From: Acutalibacter sp. 1XD8-33
GTDB taxonomy: Bacteria; Bacillota; Clostridia; Oscillospirales; Acutalibacteraceae
DNA: 64,000 nt
Direction: 5' to 3'
Assembly: GCF_003612555.1 (NCBI RefSeq)
Contig: NZ_RAZF01000002.1
Span: 206,731 to 270,730, forward strand
Made by a program: the position numbers and the translations under genes. Below are positions 17,643 to 25,449 of this stretch, piece by piece. Positions within the stretch are counted from its first letter, which is position 1. Each line of letters starts with the position of its first letter. Below the pieces are notes generated by a model. It was not told the origin of the DNA. It saw nothing but the letters and a program-made list of their open reading frames with translations, and searched no databases.

Positions 17643-19451
17643 TTAGTCCAAATACGCTCCGCTGATCCTGAACGTGACCTCTTTTTCCTGTGCCTCAATC
17701 AGGTACACCCCGTCCTCTATCCGCCGGCAGCTGCCTCCGACCGCATCTCCGGCAGAGCCATGATTGACCCGCAGGATAAACCAGGTTGGGCCCTCTCCGG
17801 TATGCTTCAAGGTAACTGTTTCCCCCTGGCGGCTGTGAGCGTAGTCCAGTGTTAGAAAATTTCTAATTCTGCCATCGCTTTCCGACAAGGTTGTGCCAGA
17901 AAAAGCCGGAAAAAGCTCCTTAAGCCGGGGAACATTTGAGGAAAAGCCAGCAGACAGTTTTTCCCAGGTATCCTCCTGGCTTTCGGGATAGGCCAGCCGG
18001 GCCATATCCACCAGCACATTATTATATGCCAGGGCCGTCTCCACGCTGCGCACCCGGAAATCTCCCCGATAAGTATGGTTCAATCCGTCCGCCACAGCCT
18101 GCTGCCGGGTAACTGTTTCCGTCTGGTAGCCGATCAGTTCGCTCTCCCCTTCCCAGGGAGTCACTACCGTGCGCACAGAATCCAGTTCCATCCAGCCCAG
18201 CGCCGCCGCAATCTGGGCGGCCTCCAGCCCTCCAACATAAAAAGAAGTGAACTGGTACTTCAACTCGTTCTCCCTCATAAAACTAAAATCCTGGGTCAGC
18301 TTATCCGCTATGTCCGTCTGAGATACGGAAAATCCGGAAAGCCCCGCCTCGGCATCCAGCTCGTTGAGGGACTTCATATAAAAGATGAATTGCACCCGGT
18401 CCGGCAGATTGGCATCGTTATAGTCCAGTTGAGGCGCCATCATACAGGTAAGCCCCAGATTGCTCTGGCGGAAAACCGTGGTAAGGGCCGGCCACAAAAT
18501 GTCCCGGAATACCCCCCGCATGGATTGGCTGTAATACTCCACCATCTGCCCGCTGTTTTCCAGGGCCAGCGCGGGATAATTGGCCAGCACCAGATTCTGA
18601 GCGTTCACCACCGGGTAAATCGTATATGTACTCATTTCAGCCGCCATGGCCGACAAAATGCCCAGCCCGGTGGAATCCTCCATATAATCGCCGTTTACAG
18701 CGAACACATAGGCTCCGCCCAGGCTTTTCCGCCAGATCACAGCCGGATGGTCCTCCACTTCCGCCTTCTCTGAGGGGATCCCCTTCATATAGGTTTTCGT
18801 GCCGGAGGCCAGCACATACCAAGGCATTTCCAGCTCCATATCCTGGCGTTTTTCGTTCTCTTCCTCGTCCTTTCCCTGATAGATCATCTCGCCGCCCAGA
18901 AGGAATCCCTTATAAAGATGAATTCCTTTCACCTTTGTACCCTCCTGGCGCACCTCTTGAATGCCCAGAAGGTCCATCAGCTCCCGATTGCTTTGAATTA
19001 CCTCGGGTTCCGGCAGGCTGGCAAACACCAGGGACGTTCCTTCCGCAGTATAGGTCTTCAGCGTCTGACAAAGGCCGCTGCCGCTCCAATCCAGAGCGGC
19101 GGCATCAAGAACTATCATCTCTCTGGGCGTTTCTCCCAGAGAGATGAGCTCCAGCCTGGAGCTGGCAACAAAGCTCCGCTTGGTATAGGCAGCCCAGCTG
19201 CGCACCATCCGGCCGACAGCGCTGGCCTCATCCCCCACATAGGCCACTTGAGGGCGGGCGGTTTTCCAAAGGCCGTCTCCCCCGTCCAGGGTATAGGCGG
19301 CGCTTTTTGCCGCAAGGCTGTTTACATCCACAGCGCTTTGATTTTCTTCATAGTCATTCCACTGTTCCAAAGCCACGTTGGAAAACTGGAACAGGAAAAA
19401 CACCACCAGCATAATTGCCGCAATGGATAAAAAGTTCCGGCGCGATACCAT
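17643..19451 (-). CDS. DUF2194-like membrane-anchored protein in the pelA position
   Basis: A 602-residue protein with an N-terminal anchor (FLSIAAIMLVVFFLFQFSN) and a large extracytoplasmic part. The middle shows Rossmann or ThuA-like strands (RPQVAYVGDE, REMIVLDAAAL, TSLVFASLPEPE). The C-terminal half (AVNGDYMEDSTGLG, LTCMMAPQLDY, FRVRSVETALAY) resembles the DUF2194/COG4878 group, related to polysaccharide-deacetylase barrels. In Gram-positive pel clusters this slot holds the PelA deacetylase, which makes Pel cationic. I cannot identify a complete His/Asp metal triad, so activity is uncertain. ATG 19451 has AAGGAGGG 6 bases upstream; it lies 11 bases after pelE. Confidence 0.65.
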   Translation of the reverse strand: MVSRRNFLSIAAIMLVVFFLFQFSNVALEQWNDYEENQSAVDVNSLAAKSAAYTLDGGDGLWKTARPQVAYVGDEASAVGRMVRSWAAYTKRSFVASSRLELISLGETPREMIVLDAAALDWSGSGLCQTLKTYTAEGTSLVFASLPEPEVIQSNRELMDLLGIQEVRQEGTKVKGIHLYKGFLLGGEMIYQGKDEEENEKRQDMELEMPWYVLASGTKTYMKGIPSEKAEVEDHPAVIWRKSLGGAYVFAVNGDYMEDSTGLGILSAMAAEMSTYTIYPVVNAQNLVLANYPALALENSGQMVEYYSQSMRGVFRDILWPALTTVFRQSNLGLTCMMAPQLDYNDANLPDRVQFIFYMKSLNELDAEAGLSGFSVSQTDIADKLTQDFSFMRENELKYQFTSFYVGGLEAAQIAAALGWMELDSVRTVVTPWEGESELIGYQTETVTRQQAVADGLNHTYRGDFRVRSVETALAYNNVLVDMARLAYPESQEDTWEKLSAGFSSNVPRLKELFPAFSGTTLSESDGRIRNFLTLDYAHSRQGETVTLKHTGEGPTWFILRVNHGSAGDAVGGSCRRIEDGVYLIEAQEKEVTFRISGAYLD

Positions 19452-19462
19452 TGTGTCCCTCC

Positions 19463-20467
19463 TTATAGCCCATGAGGGCTTGTAATTCCTTTCCAAGGGC
19501 CATTTTGGCCGAACACCCTCACCAGCTCCAGAGTTTCCCGGTCGATGACAATATCCGACGCTTTCAGCGCCGCCAGAGTGGCGAAAAAGGCCTCTCGGTT
19601 TTTTAAGGAAAAGTACAGCTTCAGCCTGCACGTATAGGCAGGCAGACAGTCTGGATACTGTTCCGCCAGGCGCAGGCACCAGGTCTCCGCTTTCCCATAG
19701 TCCTCCTGTTCCAAAAGCCGCAGGCAGACATCCTCATAATGCTTCTCCGTAAGCTGAGAAGCATCCTTGGAATGCAGAGAGGCCGCAGCGGCCTCCATCA
19801 TTTCCACCAGTTTTTTCTGCTCCAGCTCAGTAAACACCCTTTGCTTGAGGACCTTGTCCATATAGTCCAAGAGCTGAAGCTCATACTCTGTTTCCTCCGT
19901 GGACTCCTGAGCAATTGCCCTGTACATTTTCTGGGCGTTGGACCGGAACTCGTTCAGCTCGCTGCTCAGCACCGAAGCCGCATAATGGGCGGCCTCAGAG
20001 TCCTTGCTGTTCAGCGCCAGCACAAAGGCGCCCAGAGAGTTCTGGAAATCCCCCCGCAGGGTGTTCATCATTACCATACGCAGGTCTTTGTTCTCGTTGA
20101 GGAACACCGCTTCCTCTAGCGGCACGATGTCCCGCTCCCGTTCCTCATCGGCCCTCAGCTGGGTTTTCACCCTCTCCTTGCTGAACACCACATCCTCCAG
20201 GTTCGGCTGGAGCCACAGAGGCAGCCGGAACAAAATATAGGAAAGGATAAAAAACAGCGGCCCCACCACCGGGCACAGCACCATTACCACAAAACGCAGC
20301 AGATAGGTCCGCCGGTTGTCATGCTGCACCTCCAGGTCCTGCCGCCGCTCTTTCTCGGTACGGGCCGGGGAGATCACCAAGATGCCCAGCAACAGGTAGA
20401 CCACCGCCACCAGCAGGTTCAGCAGCCATATCACAACAAATGTCCGCTCTTCCCAGGTAAGGTTCAC
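19463..20467 (-). CDS. pelE: PelE-like membrane/TPR protein
   Basis: A 334-residue protein with two N-terminal hydrophobic segments (VVIWLLNLLVAVVYLLLGIL and FVVMVLCPVVGPLFFILSYI). An acidic alpha-helical region follows that reads as tetratricopeptide-like repeats (about residues 140-330: AHYAASVLSSELNEF, EQEDYGKAETWCLRLAEQYP). PelE in Pseudomonas has the same layout and bridges PelD and the synthase. The gene starts within the pelD stop (ATGA overlap), which argues for coupled translation and a shared complex. Identity rests on architecture and gene order. Confidence 0.75.
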   Translation of the reverse strand: MNLTWEERTFVVIWLLNLLVAVVYLLLGILVISPARTEKERRQDLEVQHDNRRTYLLRFVVMVLCPVVGPLFFILSYILFRLPLWLQPNLEDVVFSKERVKTQLRADEERERDIVPLEEAVFLNENKDLRMVMMNTLRGDFQNSLGAFVLALNSKDSEAAHYAASVLSSELNEFRSNAQKMYRAIAQESTEETEYELQLLDYMDKVLKQRVFTELEQKKLVEMMEAAAASLHSKDASQLTEKHYEDVCLRLLEQEDYGKAETWCLRLAEQYPDCLPAYTCRLKLYFSLKNREAFFATLAALKASDIVIDRETLELVRVFGQNGPWKGITSPHGL

Positions 20468-22647
20468 AGAGAGCCCCCCTTCATCAGGCGGCTCTCATAG
20501 CCCGCAGTGCGGAAACGGTTTATTACAAAGCTCGCGCTTTCGCTCCCCGTATTGGAGAGCAGTACATAGAGCTTGTTTTTCTCTACCGCGCCCATATAGT
20601 CTGTCTGCCGGAGATTGCCATCCAAAACCGCAGCGGCGCCCACACAGTCTCCGCCAGGCACAGGCACCTCCAGAAGCGTACACTCTGTAAGCCCCTGATC
20701 CTGCGCCCGGAAGAAAGCCTTTGCCAGCTGCAAAAACGCCTCTTTTGCCAGCAGGCGGCTACCGCCCACATATCTCTGGCTGTGCAGGGCCTCCAGGTAT
20801 TGATTGGCCCGTACCACCGCAGACTGCACCAGCTGGCCGATGATCGCCAGCCGGTTGGCCTCGGACAGGTTCATCCGCTGCCAGGGAATCCCCCACAGCA
20901 TAAATATCAGCGCTATTTCCCCGTCATTGTAGACAGCGCTGGCCATCAGAGGCAGCTTATCCGCCATATTTCGGTTGATATAGACCCGGCGCTCTTTAAG
21001 TTCACGGTACATTTCGTCCATATCCGTATACTTAATGGATCCTCCCAGGCTTCTGGATTCCAGGGAAGTGGAGGAAAACAGCCGGGCATAGTTTTGGTTC
21101 GCAACGGTATATACCGCCACATCGCCGCAATCCATCAGCTCCGAGAGAATCCGCGCGGCGGAAAACAACACTTCCTCCGGAGCTTGGCTCTCCAGGCCAG
21201 AGGTAATCTCATAAATCTTGCCCAGGCTGTCTCTCTGGTTTACCAGCTGCGTCTCGAAGTTCTCCTTCATCCGCACATTGCTGTCGTTGATATCCATAAT
21301 GTCCGACAGCTTTCCTTCCAGATAGGCAATCTCGTCCCGGTCCTCCTGTTTTACGGTGCGCAGCTGATCCTTTATATAGCCTACCACCAGGCCCACAATG
21401 AACAGCTGGGCCATCCACACATAAGTATTGTAGTCCAGCAACACCTCAAAGCCTGTGCGGGAGTACATCTGTTGCAGGCAGTATCCCCCCACAGCCAAAA
21501 GGCCGGAGAGCACCGCCTGTTTCTGGCCGTGGATCACCGCGAAAAGCAGCACATACAAAAGGAAGAAGTCCAGCCGGGCCACATATCCGCTGCCCGCCGC
21601 CAGATTATTCAGAAAGAAAAACAGGAAAAAGCAGGTTATGTTTTCTATGTAGGGCACCAGAGTGGTGAAAACCACCTTTACCCCATGCCAGAACCGGCCC
21701 ATCCGGCTACCGCCCGCGTCCTCCGCGTGAATGAAGGACTCGCTGTGCCGCTTCATATACTGGGCGACCTGGGTCACGCCGTCCTGATAGCTGGTGAGGA
21801 TTTTCTGTCCCAGTTCCTTTTGAAAGGCGCTGCCATCCAGAATCACCCGGTGATACTCCCCCACCGAGTCGTCCACCAGTTCAATACCTCCGCCCATGGC
21901 CCCCCGCACCAGCTCAGCCAGCCGGACGCCATTGATCTCTTCCATAGCGGAAATATGATATAAAGACTGACGCAGGGTTGACGCCGAAATGATTTTATAT
22001 GTCAGTTCCACCGCGTCCTTGAGAAAAATCATGGAGAAAACTTCCCGGTTGCTGCCAAAGACCCTGCCGCTTTTCAGCGCCTCCAGACACACAGAAAAAC
22101 AAGGGTCATCCTGGGGCCGGCCTTTTTGGGGAACACAGTACAAATTGTCAAACCGCAGAGTTACCATCTCCATACCCTGGTTTCTGCGGTAGTTGGCGCA
22201 GATATCCTCTCCCTGGGCAATCGCCATGGCTTTGAAGCCCTTCGGGGAGGCCTTTCGGGATTCCGGCACATTGTTCGGGTAGGATCCGCCATAAACCTCT
22301 TGGGAGGAACAATACACAAAGCGGCCCTTTCCCAGCATGGAATACGCGGACAGAATGTTGATCAGGGACGAAGTATACCGCACGGATTCCTGCCGCGCCT
22401 TCTGCCAGTCGAAGTTGCTGTCCCATGCGCCCAGAAATACGGTCACATCCGGTTTCACGCTTTCGAAGATGTCCTTCATGCTGTCGTCTTCATAAGAAAA
22501 GTCATATCTTTCAAAGACCTTTTTCCGGGACATGCCGTTTTCACGGCGTCCGCTCAGCAGATAGACCCGATCTCCGCTCTTGTTCAGCCTGTCGATCATG
22601 GCATCGGCTACCTGACCGCCACCGATCAGTAAAATATCCATATCCAC
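20464..22647 (-). CDS. pelD: SDR-PelD fusion: epimerase-like domain joined to a PelD-like c-di-GMP receptor
   Basis: A 727-residue protein. Residues 1-310 form an NAD-dependent epimerase (extended SDR) fold beginning ILLIGGGQVADAMIDRLNKS. The usual catalytic Y-x3-K is not evident: the region reads PKGFKAMAIAQGED, so this domain may bind but not turn over. Residues about 325-435 hold four hydrophobic helices, then a short coiled coil, a GAF domain (about 480-620) and a degenerate GGDEF-like domain. There RQTD (residues 680-683, bases 20599-20610) aligns with the RxxD inhibitory site, while GGDEF has become EKNKL, as in PelD, which binds c-di-GMP to switch Pel synthesis on. It is the first gene of the operon, with a promoter 47 bases upstream. 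Confidence 0.82.
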   Translation of the reverse strand: MDMDILLIGGGQVADAMIDRLNKSGDRVYLLSGRRENGMSRKKVFERYDFSYEDDSMKDIFESVKPDVTVFLGAWDSNFDWQKARQESVRYTSSLINILSAYSMLGKGRFVYCSSQEVYGGSYPNNVPESRKASPKGFKAMAIAQGEDICANYRRNQGMEMVTLRFDNLYCVPQKGRPQDDPCFSVCLEALKSGRVFGSNREVFSMIFLKDAVELTYKIISASTLRQSLYHISAMEEINGVRLAELVRGAMGGGIELVDDSVGEYHRVILDGSAFQKELGQKILTSYQDGVTQVAQYMKRHSESFIHAEDAGGSRMGRFWHGVKVVFTTLVPYIENITCFFLFFFLNNLAAGSGYVARLDFFLLYVLLFAVIHGQKQAVLSGLLAVGGYCLQQMYSRTGFEVLLDYNTYVWMAQLFIVGLVVGYIKDQLRTVKQEDRDEIAYLEGKLSDIMDINDSNVRMKENFETQLVNQRDSLGKIYEITSGLESQAPEEVLFSAARILSELMDCGDVAVYTVANQNYARLFSSTSLESRSLGGSIKYTDMDEMYRELKERRVYINRNMADKLPLMASAVYNDGEIALIFMLWGIPWQRMNLSEANRLAIIGQLVQSAVVRANQYLEALHSQRYVGGSRLLAKEAFLQLAKAFFRAQDQGLTECTLLEVPVPGGDCVGAAAVLDGNLRQTDYMGAVEKNKLYVLLSNTGSESASFVINRFRTAGYESRLMKGGSL

Positions 22648-22700
22648 CCCGCCTTCCCGCTACTTCTATCTGTAGTACACAATAGCCAACTATTTTTATA

Positions 22701-22729
22701 ACTATATCATACTCTAAGAAAAATTGCAA
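22701..22729 (-). promoter_or_regulatory. Promoter for the Pel-like operon
   Basis: On the minus strand TTGCAA (22724-22729), 17 bases, TATAGT (22701-22706). It is the only good sigma-A-type match upstream of the pelD-like gene and lies about 50 bases before its ATG. A long run of co-oriented genes with gaps under 20 bases follows for 15.6 kb. Confidence 0.6.
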
Positions 22730-22873
22730 GGTATTTTCCTGCCAAACAGCGCTTTGCTCCCTTGGAAAGACCATCTCGGAACCCAAAAGTATGGAAAAAA
22801 ATTGGGGGCGGGAACTCTAGGGGCCGTGTCGGAATAGAATAGCGTGGTTATCAATTAATAAGGAGGCGGCATC

Positions 22874-23449
22874 ATGCCAATACGCATATTCATCGACCAA
22901 GGCCACAACCCTCAGGGCGTGAACGCCGGCGCGGAAGGCAACGGCCTGCGGGAGCAGGACATTACCTATAACGTAGGCGTCATTCTGGCTCAAATGCTCA
23001 ACAGCGACCCTCGCTTTGAAGCCAGGCTCTCCCGAAACAGCCCCAACGACTCTTTGGGAACCAGCAATGCCACCAGCCTGCAGGCCCGGGTATCCATGGC
23101 GAACTCCTGGCCTGCCAACTACTTTATCAGCATCCACTGCAACGCAAACCCCAACCCGGCCATCAACGGCAGCGAGGTGTATGTCTATCAGGCGGGCACC
23201 CAGTCTTATTGGCTGGCCCAACACATTCTCAACGGCGTGGTAGACCAGGCCGGCACCCGAGACAATGGGGTACGGGTAAATCCCTCCCTCTATGTGCTGC
23301 GGCGCACTTCTATGCCTGCCGTGCTGGTAGAGCTGGGATATCTGACCAATTCCTCTGACGCCCTGAAGCTGCGGGACGACCAGCGAGGCTTTGCCCGAGG
23401 CATCTATTACGGACTGCTCAGCTATTTCGGGTTCTCCCGCCCCGCCTGA
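22874..23449 (+). CDS. N-acetylmuramoyl-L-alanine amidase (Amidase_3)
   Basis: A 191-residue zinc amidase cleaving the MurNAc-L-Ala bond of peptidoglycan. Zinc-site motifs are visible: IFIDQGHNPQGVNAGAEG (first His), REQDITYNV (Glu) and YFISIHCNAN (second His). The catalytic Glu is near the end in MPAVLVELGYLTN. There is no signal peptide, unlike most exported amidases. CwlC of Bacillus, which acts in mother-cell lysis, is also leaderless, so a sporulation or lysis role is possible. AAGGAGG lies 7 bases before the ATG and a strong terminator follows. It is divergent from the Pel operon. Confidence 0.9.
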   Translation: MPIRIFIDQGHNPQGVNAGAEGNGLREQDITYNVGVILAQMLNSDPRFEARLSRNSPNDSLGTSNATSLQARVSMANSWPANYFISIHCNANPNPAINGSEVYVYQAGTQSYWLAQHILNGVVDQAGTRDNGVRVNPSLYVLRRTSMPAVLVELGYLTNSSDALKLRDDQRGFARGIYYGLLSYFGFSRPA

Positions 23450-23461
23450 GTCCTCCTCATG

Positions 23462-23499
23462 AAAAAGCATATCCCTCCAAACAGAGGGATATGCTTTTT
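23462..23499 (+). terminator. Rho-independent terminator after the amidase
   Basis: AAAGCATATCCCTC pairs with GAGGGATATGCTTT over a 6-base loop, followed by TTTTAT. A near-perfect 15-bp stem flanked by A and T tracts, so it may act in both directions. Confidence 0.92.
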
Positions 23500-23530
23500 A
23501 TATATGGGAGTGACGAAAAACTTATGATCG

Positions 23531-23698
23531 TTAATTCATGGTCCAAAACAGAGCCTGGTCCTTTTTTTCTGTGACCTGGAATACGTCCGCCTTTTCCTGC
23601 ATGAACCGCTCATAGTTAGCAGCCTGTCTGCGGGTCATATATTCGTGAACATTTTCCTTCCAGCTTTTGTTTATCTTTTTCGTATTGTACTTTTTCAT
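23531..23698 (-). CDS. Small basic protein, tandem paralogue A
   Basis: A 55-residue protein starting MKKYNTKKINKSWK. ATG 23698 has AAGGAG 9 bases upstream. From residue 24 it reads RRQAANYERFMQEKADVFQ, identical over 19 residues to the neighbouring paralogue B, then TEKK...LFWTM. There is no hydrophobic segment and no recognised family. Lys-rich N-terminus, helical centre. Paralogue B lies directly upstream in the same direction, so the pair is probably a recent tandem duplication under purifying selection. Confidence 0.65.
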   Translation of the reverse strand: MKKYNTKKINKSWKENVHEYMTRRQAANYERFMQEKADVFQVTEKKDQALFWTMN

Positions 23699-23775
23699 AG
23701 TGAATTTCTCCTTATCAATTTATGAAATCTATGTGAATTTCTCTTGCCTCCCAGCGGCATGGCTGAGAGCGCCCT

Positions 23776-23958
23776 TTAGCTCATGGCCCAAAACAGGGTC
23801 TGCGCTTTCTTTTCCGTAGTCTGAAACACGTCCGCCTTTTCCTGCATGAACCGCTCATAATTGGCGGCCTGCCTGCGGGAAATTGCCGCATAGCCATTGT
23901 TTCCGCCATCTTTTGTCTGAATCCATTTTTTGCCAGTATAATTGTTGTGTTTCATCAT
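23776..23958 (-). CDS. Small basic protein, tandem paralogue B
   Basis: A 60-residue protein starting MMKHNNYTGKKWIQ (two adjacent ATGs at 23958 and 23955; AAAGGGG lies 5-8 bases upstream). It shares RRQAANYERFMQEKADVFQ and TEKK...LFWAM with paralogue A, but its N-terminal third differs. No family recognised. Small size, Lys-rich head and conserved helical core would suit a DNA- or RNA-associated or a sporulation-coat type protein, but nothing in the sequence decides this. Confidence 0.65.
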   Translation of the reverse strand: MMKHNNYTGKKWIQTKDGGNNGYAAISRRQAANYERFMQEKADVFQTTEKKAQTLFWAMS

Positions 23959-23998
23959 GCTTTCCCCTTTCACAATTTATAAAGTTTATGGAATATTT

Positions 23999-24268
23999 TT
24001 AGCTGATTGTGCTGTTTCGCGCGGACCGGCTTGCAAATTCAAACCCCTCGCCATCAAAACTCTCCAGAAACCGGAAGAAACTCTGTTTCTGCCTGCGCAG
24101 ACTCATTGCCTCCCGCCTTGCGTCCGGGCTGATTTCCTCGGTCAATGTTTTCCCCAGCATTTTCCTTGAGATTCTCACTGTGCCGCCGCCCGCCTTTCCC
24201 TGTGAATTTCTTTTTCTTTCCGCTATGGGTTCATTATATATCCAGCACAGATCAGAATCAACCCTCAA
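23999..24268 (-). CDS. Possible small protein of unknown function
   Basis: An open frame of up to 89 codons upstream of, and co-directional with, the two small paralogues. The last 60 codons (RISRKMLGKTLTEEISPDARREA onward, with SLRRQKQSFFRFLESFDGEG) look coding: helical, basic/acidic mix, low in stop-prone codons. The start is unclear. TTG at 24268 lacks a ribosome binding site, GTG near 24169 has a purine-rich stretch upstream, and an internal ATG gives only about 53 residues. No family recognised. Confidence 0.35.
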   Translation of the reverse strand: MRVDSDLCWIYNEPIAERKRNSQGKAGGGTVRISRKMLGKTLTEEISPDARREAMSLRRQKQSFFRFLESFDGEGFEFASRSARNSTIS

Positions 24269-24354
24269 TATCCATATAAGTGTCTGGATAATACTGTTCC
24301 TATATTTTGCATTTCCATTTCTTTCTCTCTCAACCTTATGGCTCTATTATAAAC

Positions 24355-24419
24355 CTCGTTTATAAATTTGTCAAGCGATTTTTATAAATTTGTTGGAAAA
24401 TTTTTCTTGTTTATAAATA
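24355..24419. repeat. Three TTTATAAATTTGT-type direct repeats in an AT-rich gap
   Basis: GTTTATAAATTTGTCAA (from 24357), TTTTATAAATTTGTTGG (from 24379) and GTTTATAAATAGTG (from 24409) occur within 65 bases. The gap is AT-rich, lying between the small minus-strand genes and the ywlE-like gene. Spacing of about 22-30 bases and similar orientation suggest binding sites of a regulator; they could also simply be AT-rich promoter DNA. Confidence 0.4.
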
Positions 24420-24482
24420 GTGTAAATTGCTTATACAGAACACAAGAGAGAGGGGTCCTCCTGGAACCGGCAATTTCCTCTG

Positions 24483-24511
24483 TTGCTTTTTCCCGCTAGG
24501 TATACTATAAT
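24483..24511 (+). promoter_or_regulatory. Promoter for the ywlE-rimI-tsaD unit
   Basis: TTGCTT (24483-24488), 17 bases, TATAAT (24506-24511), 30 bases before the start codon of the phosphatase gene. Confidence 0.7.
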
Positions 24512-24541
24512 TATTTGAGTACATGCCGAGGAGGCTCTGCC

Positions 24542-24988
24542 ATGAAAATCCTGTTTGTATGCACAGGCAACACCTGCCGCAGCCCTATGGCTCTGGGGCT
24601 GTTCCGGCTTCTGGTCCAGCAAAAAGACACGGCTGGCCGGTTTATCCTGGACAGCGCAGGTCTTTCCGCTGCGGAGGGCCTGCCCGCCAGTAAAAACGCC
24701 ATACTGGTCTGCCAGGAATTGGGCATTGACATTTCCAGCCATCAGGCCCGGCGGATTTCTGGCAGCGAGCTCGACTTATGGGACACCTTTTTTACCATGT
24801 CCCGAACCCACGCCTACATTTTAGAGCAGGCCGGCGCTCCCAGCCAGAAGATCTACGTTCCCAGTTATATCGAGGACCCCTTTGGCCAGGATCTGGACGC
24901 CTACCGCCGCTGCCGGGACAAGCTGGCGGAGCAGCTGGAGCTATTCTATCAGCAGACTGCCGCTCCCTTTCTGCGCCTGGAGAGCTAG
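24542..24988 (+). CDS. ywlE: Low-molecular-weight phosphatase, protein-arginine phosphatase type
   Basis: A 148-residue cytoplasmic enzyme of the LMW-PTP fold. The P-loop is VCTGNTCRSPMA (C-x5-R-S at residues 7-14). The Thr after Cys (CTGNTCRS) is the feature of YwlE-type protein-arginine phosphatases, where tyrosine phosphatases usually have Leu or Ile. The general-acid region near the C-terminus reads YIEDPFGQD (D-P). YwlE reverses McsB arginine phosphorylation in Bacillus. GAGGAGG lies 7 bases before the ATG. rimI starts 5 bases after its stop. A tyrosine specificity cannot be excluded. Confidence 0.85.
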   Translation: MKILFVCTGNTCRSPMALGLFRLLVQQKDTAGRFILDSAGLSAAEGLPASKNAILVCQELGIDISSHQARRISGSELDLWDTFFTMSRTHAYILEQAGAPSQKIYVPSYIEDPFGQDLDAYRRCRDKLAEQLELFYQQTAAPFLRLES

Positions 24989-24993
24989 GCCCT

Positions 24994-25431
24994 ATGGAGA
25001 TTGTCCCTATGAGCGCTGGCCATCTGGAGGCTGTGGCAGAAATAGAGCGCGTCTGCTTTTCCTCTCCCTGGAGCCGCCAGGCCCTGGCTGAAGAACTATC
25101 CAACCCCAATGCCGTATATCTGGTAGCTGTAGATGAAGGCCTTGCGGTGGGATATGGTGGAATGCGCTTTGCCGCCGGAGAATTTTATGTAGATAATATT
25201 GCCGTCCTGCCGGAATGCCGCCGCCGGGGAATCGGGCGGCAAATCACCTCCGCTCTCCTTCAGGAGGCCCGCCGCCGGGGCGGATCGTTCCTCTCCCTAG
25301 AGGTCCGGCCCTCCAATCAGGCCGCTATAGAGCTATACCTCCGGCTGGGCTTCCTTTTGGAAGGCCGGAGAAAAAATTTTTATACAAAGCCCGCCGAGGA
25401 CGCGCTCATTTTTACCCGGCGGTTCTTATGA
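24994..25431 (+). CDS. rimI: Ribosomal protein alanine N-acetyltransferase RimI
   Basis: A 145-residue GNAT enzyme that acetylates the N-terminus of ribosomal protein S18. The acetyl-CoA loop reads VLPECRRRGIGRQITSALL (R/Q-x-x-G-x-G/A type). The segment LEVRPSNQAAIELYLRLGF is typical of RimI (EVRxSNxxAxxLYxxxGF). ATG at 24994 comes straight after the phosphatase stop, with the Shine-Dalgarno-like GAGAGC in its end. rimI next to tsaD is a widespread pairing. A tsaB gene normally sits beside them but is absent here. Confidence 0.92.
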   Translation: MEIVPMSAGHLEAVAEIERVCFSSPWSRQALAEELSNPNAVYLVAVDEGLAVGYGGMRFAAGEFYVDNIAVLPECRRRGIGRQITSALLQEARRRGGSFLSLEVRPSNQAAIELYLRLGFLLEGRRKNFYTKPAEDALIFTRRFL

Positions 25432-25449
25432 AGAAAGGGTGGATCGCTC

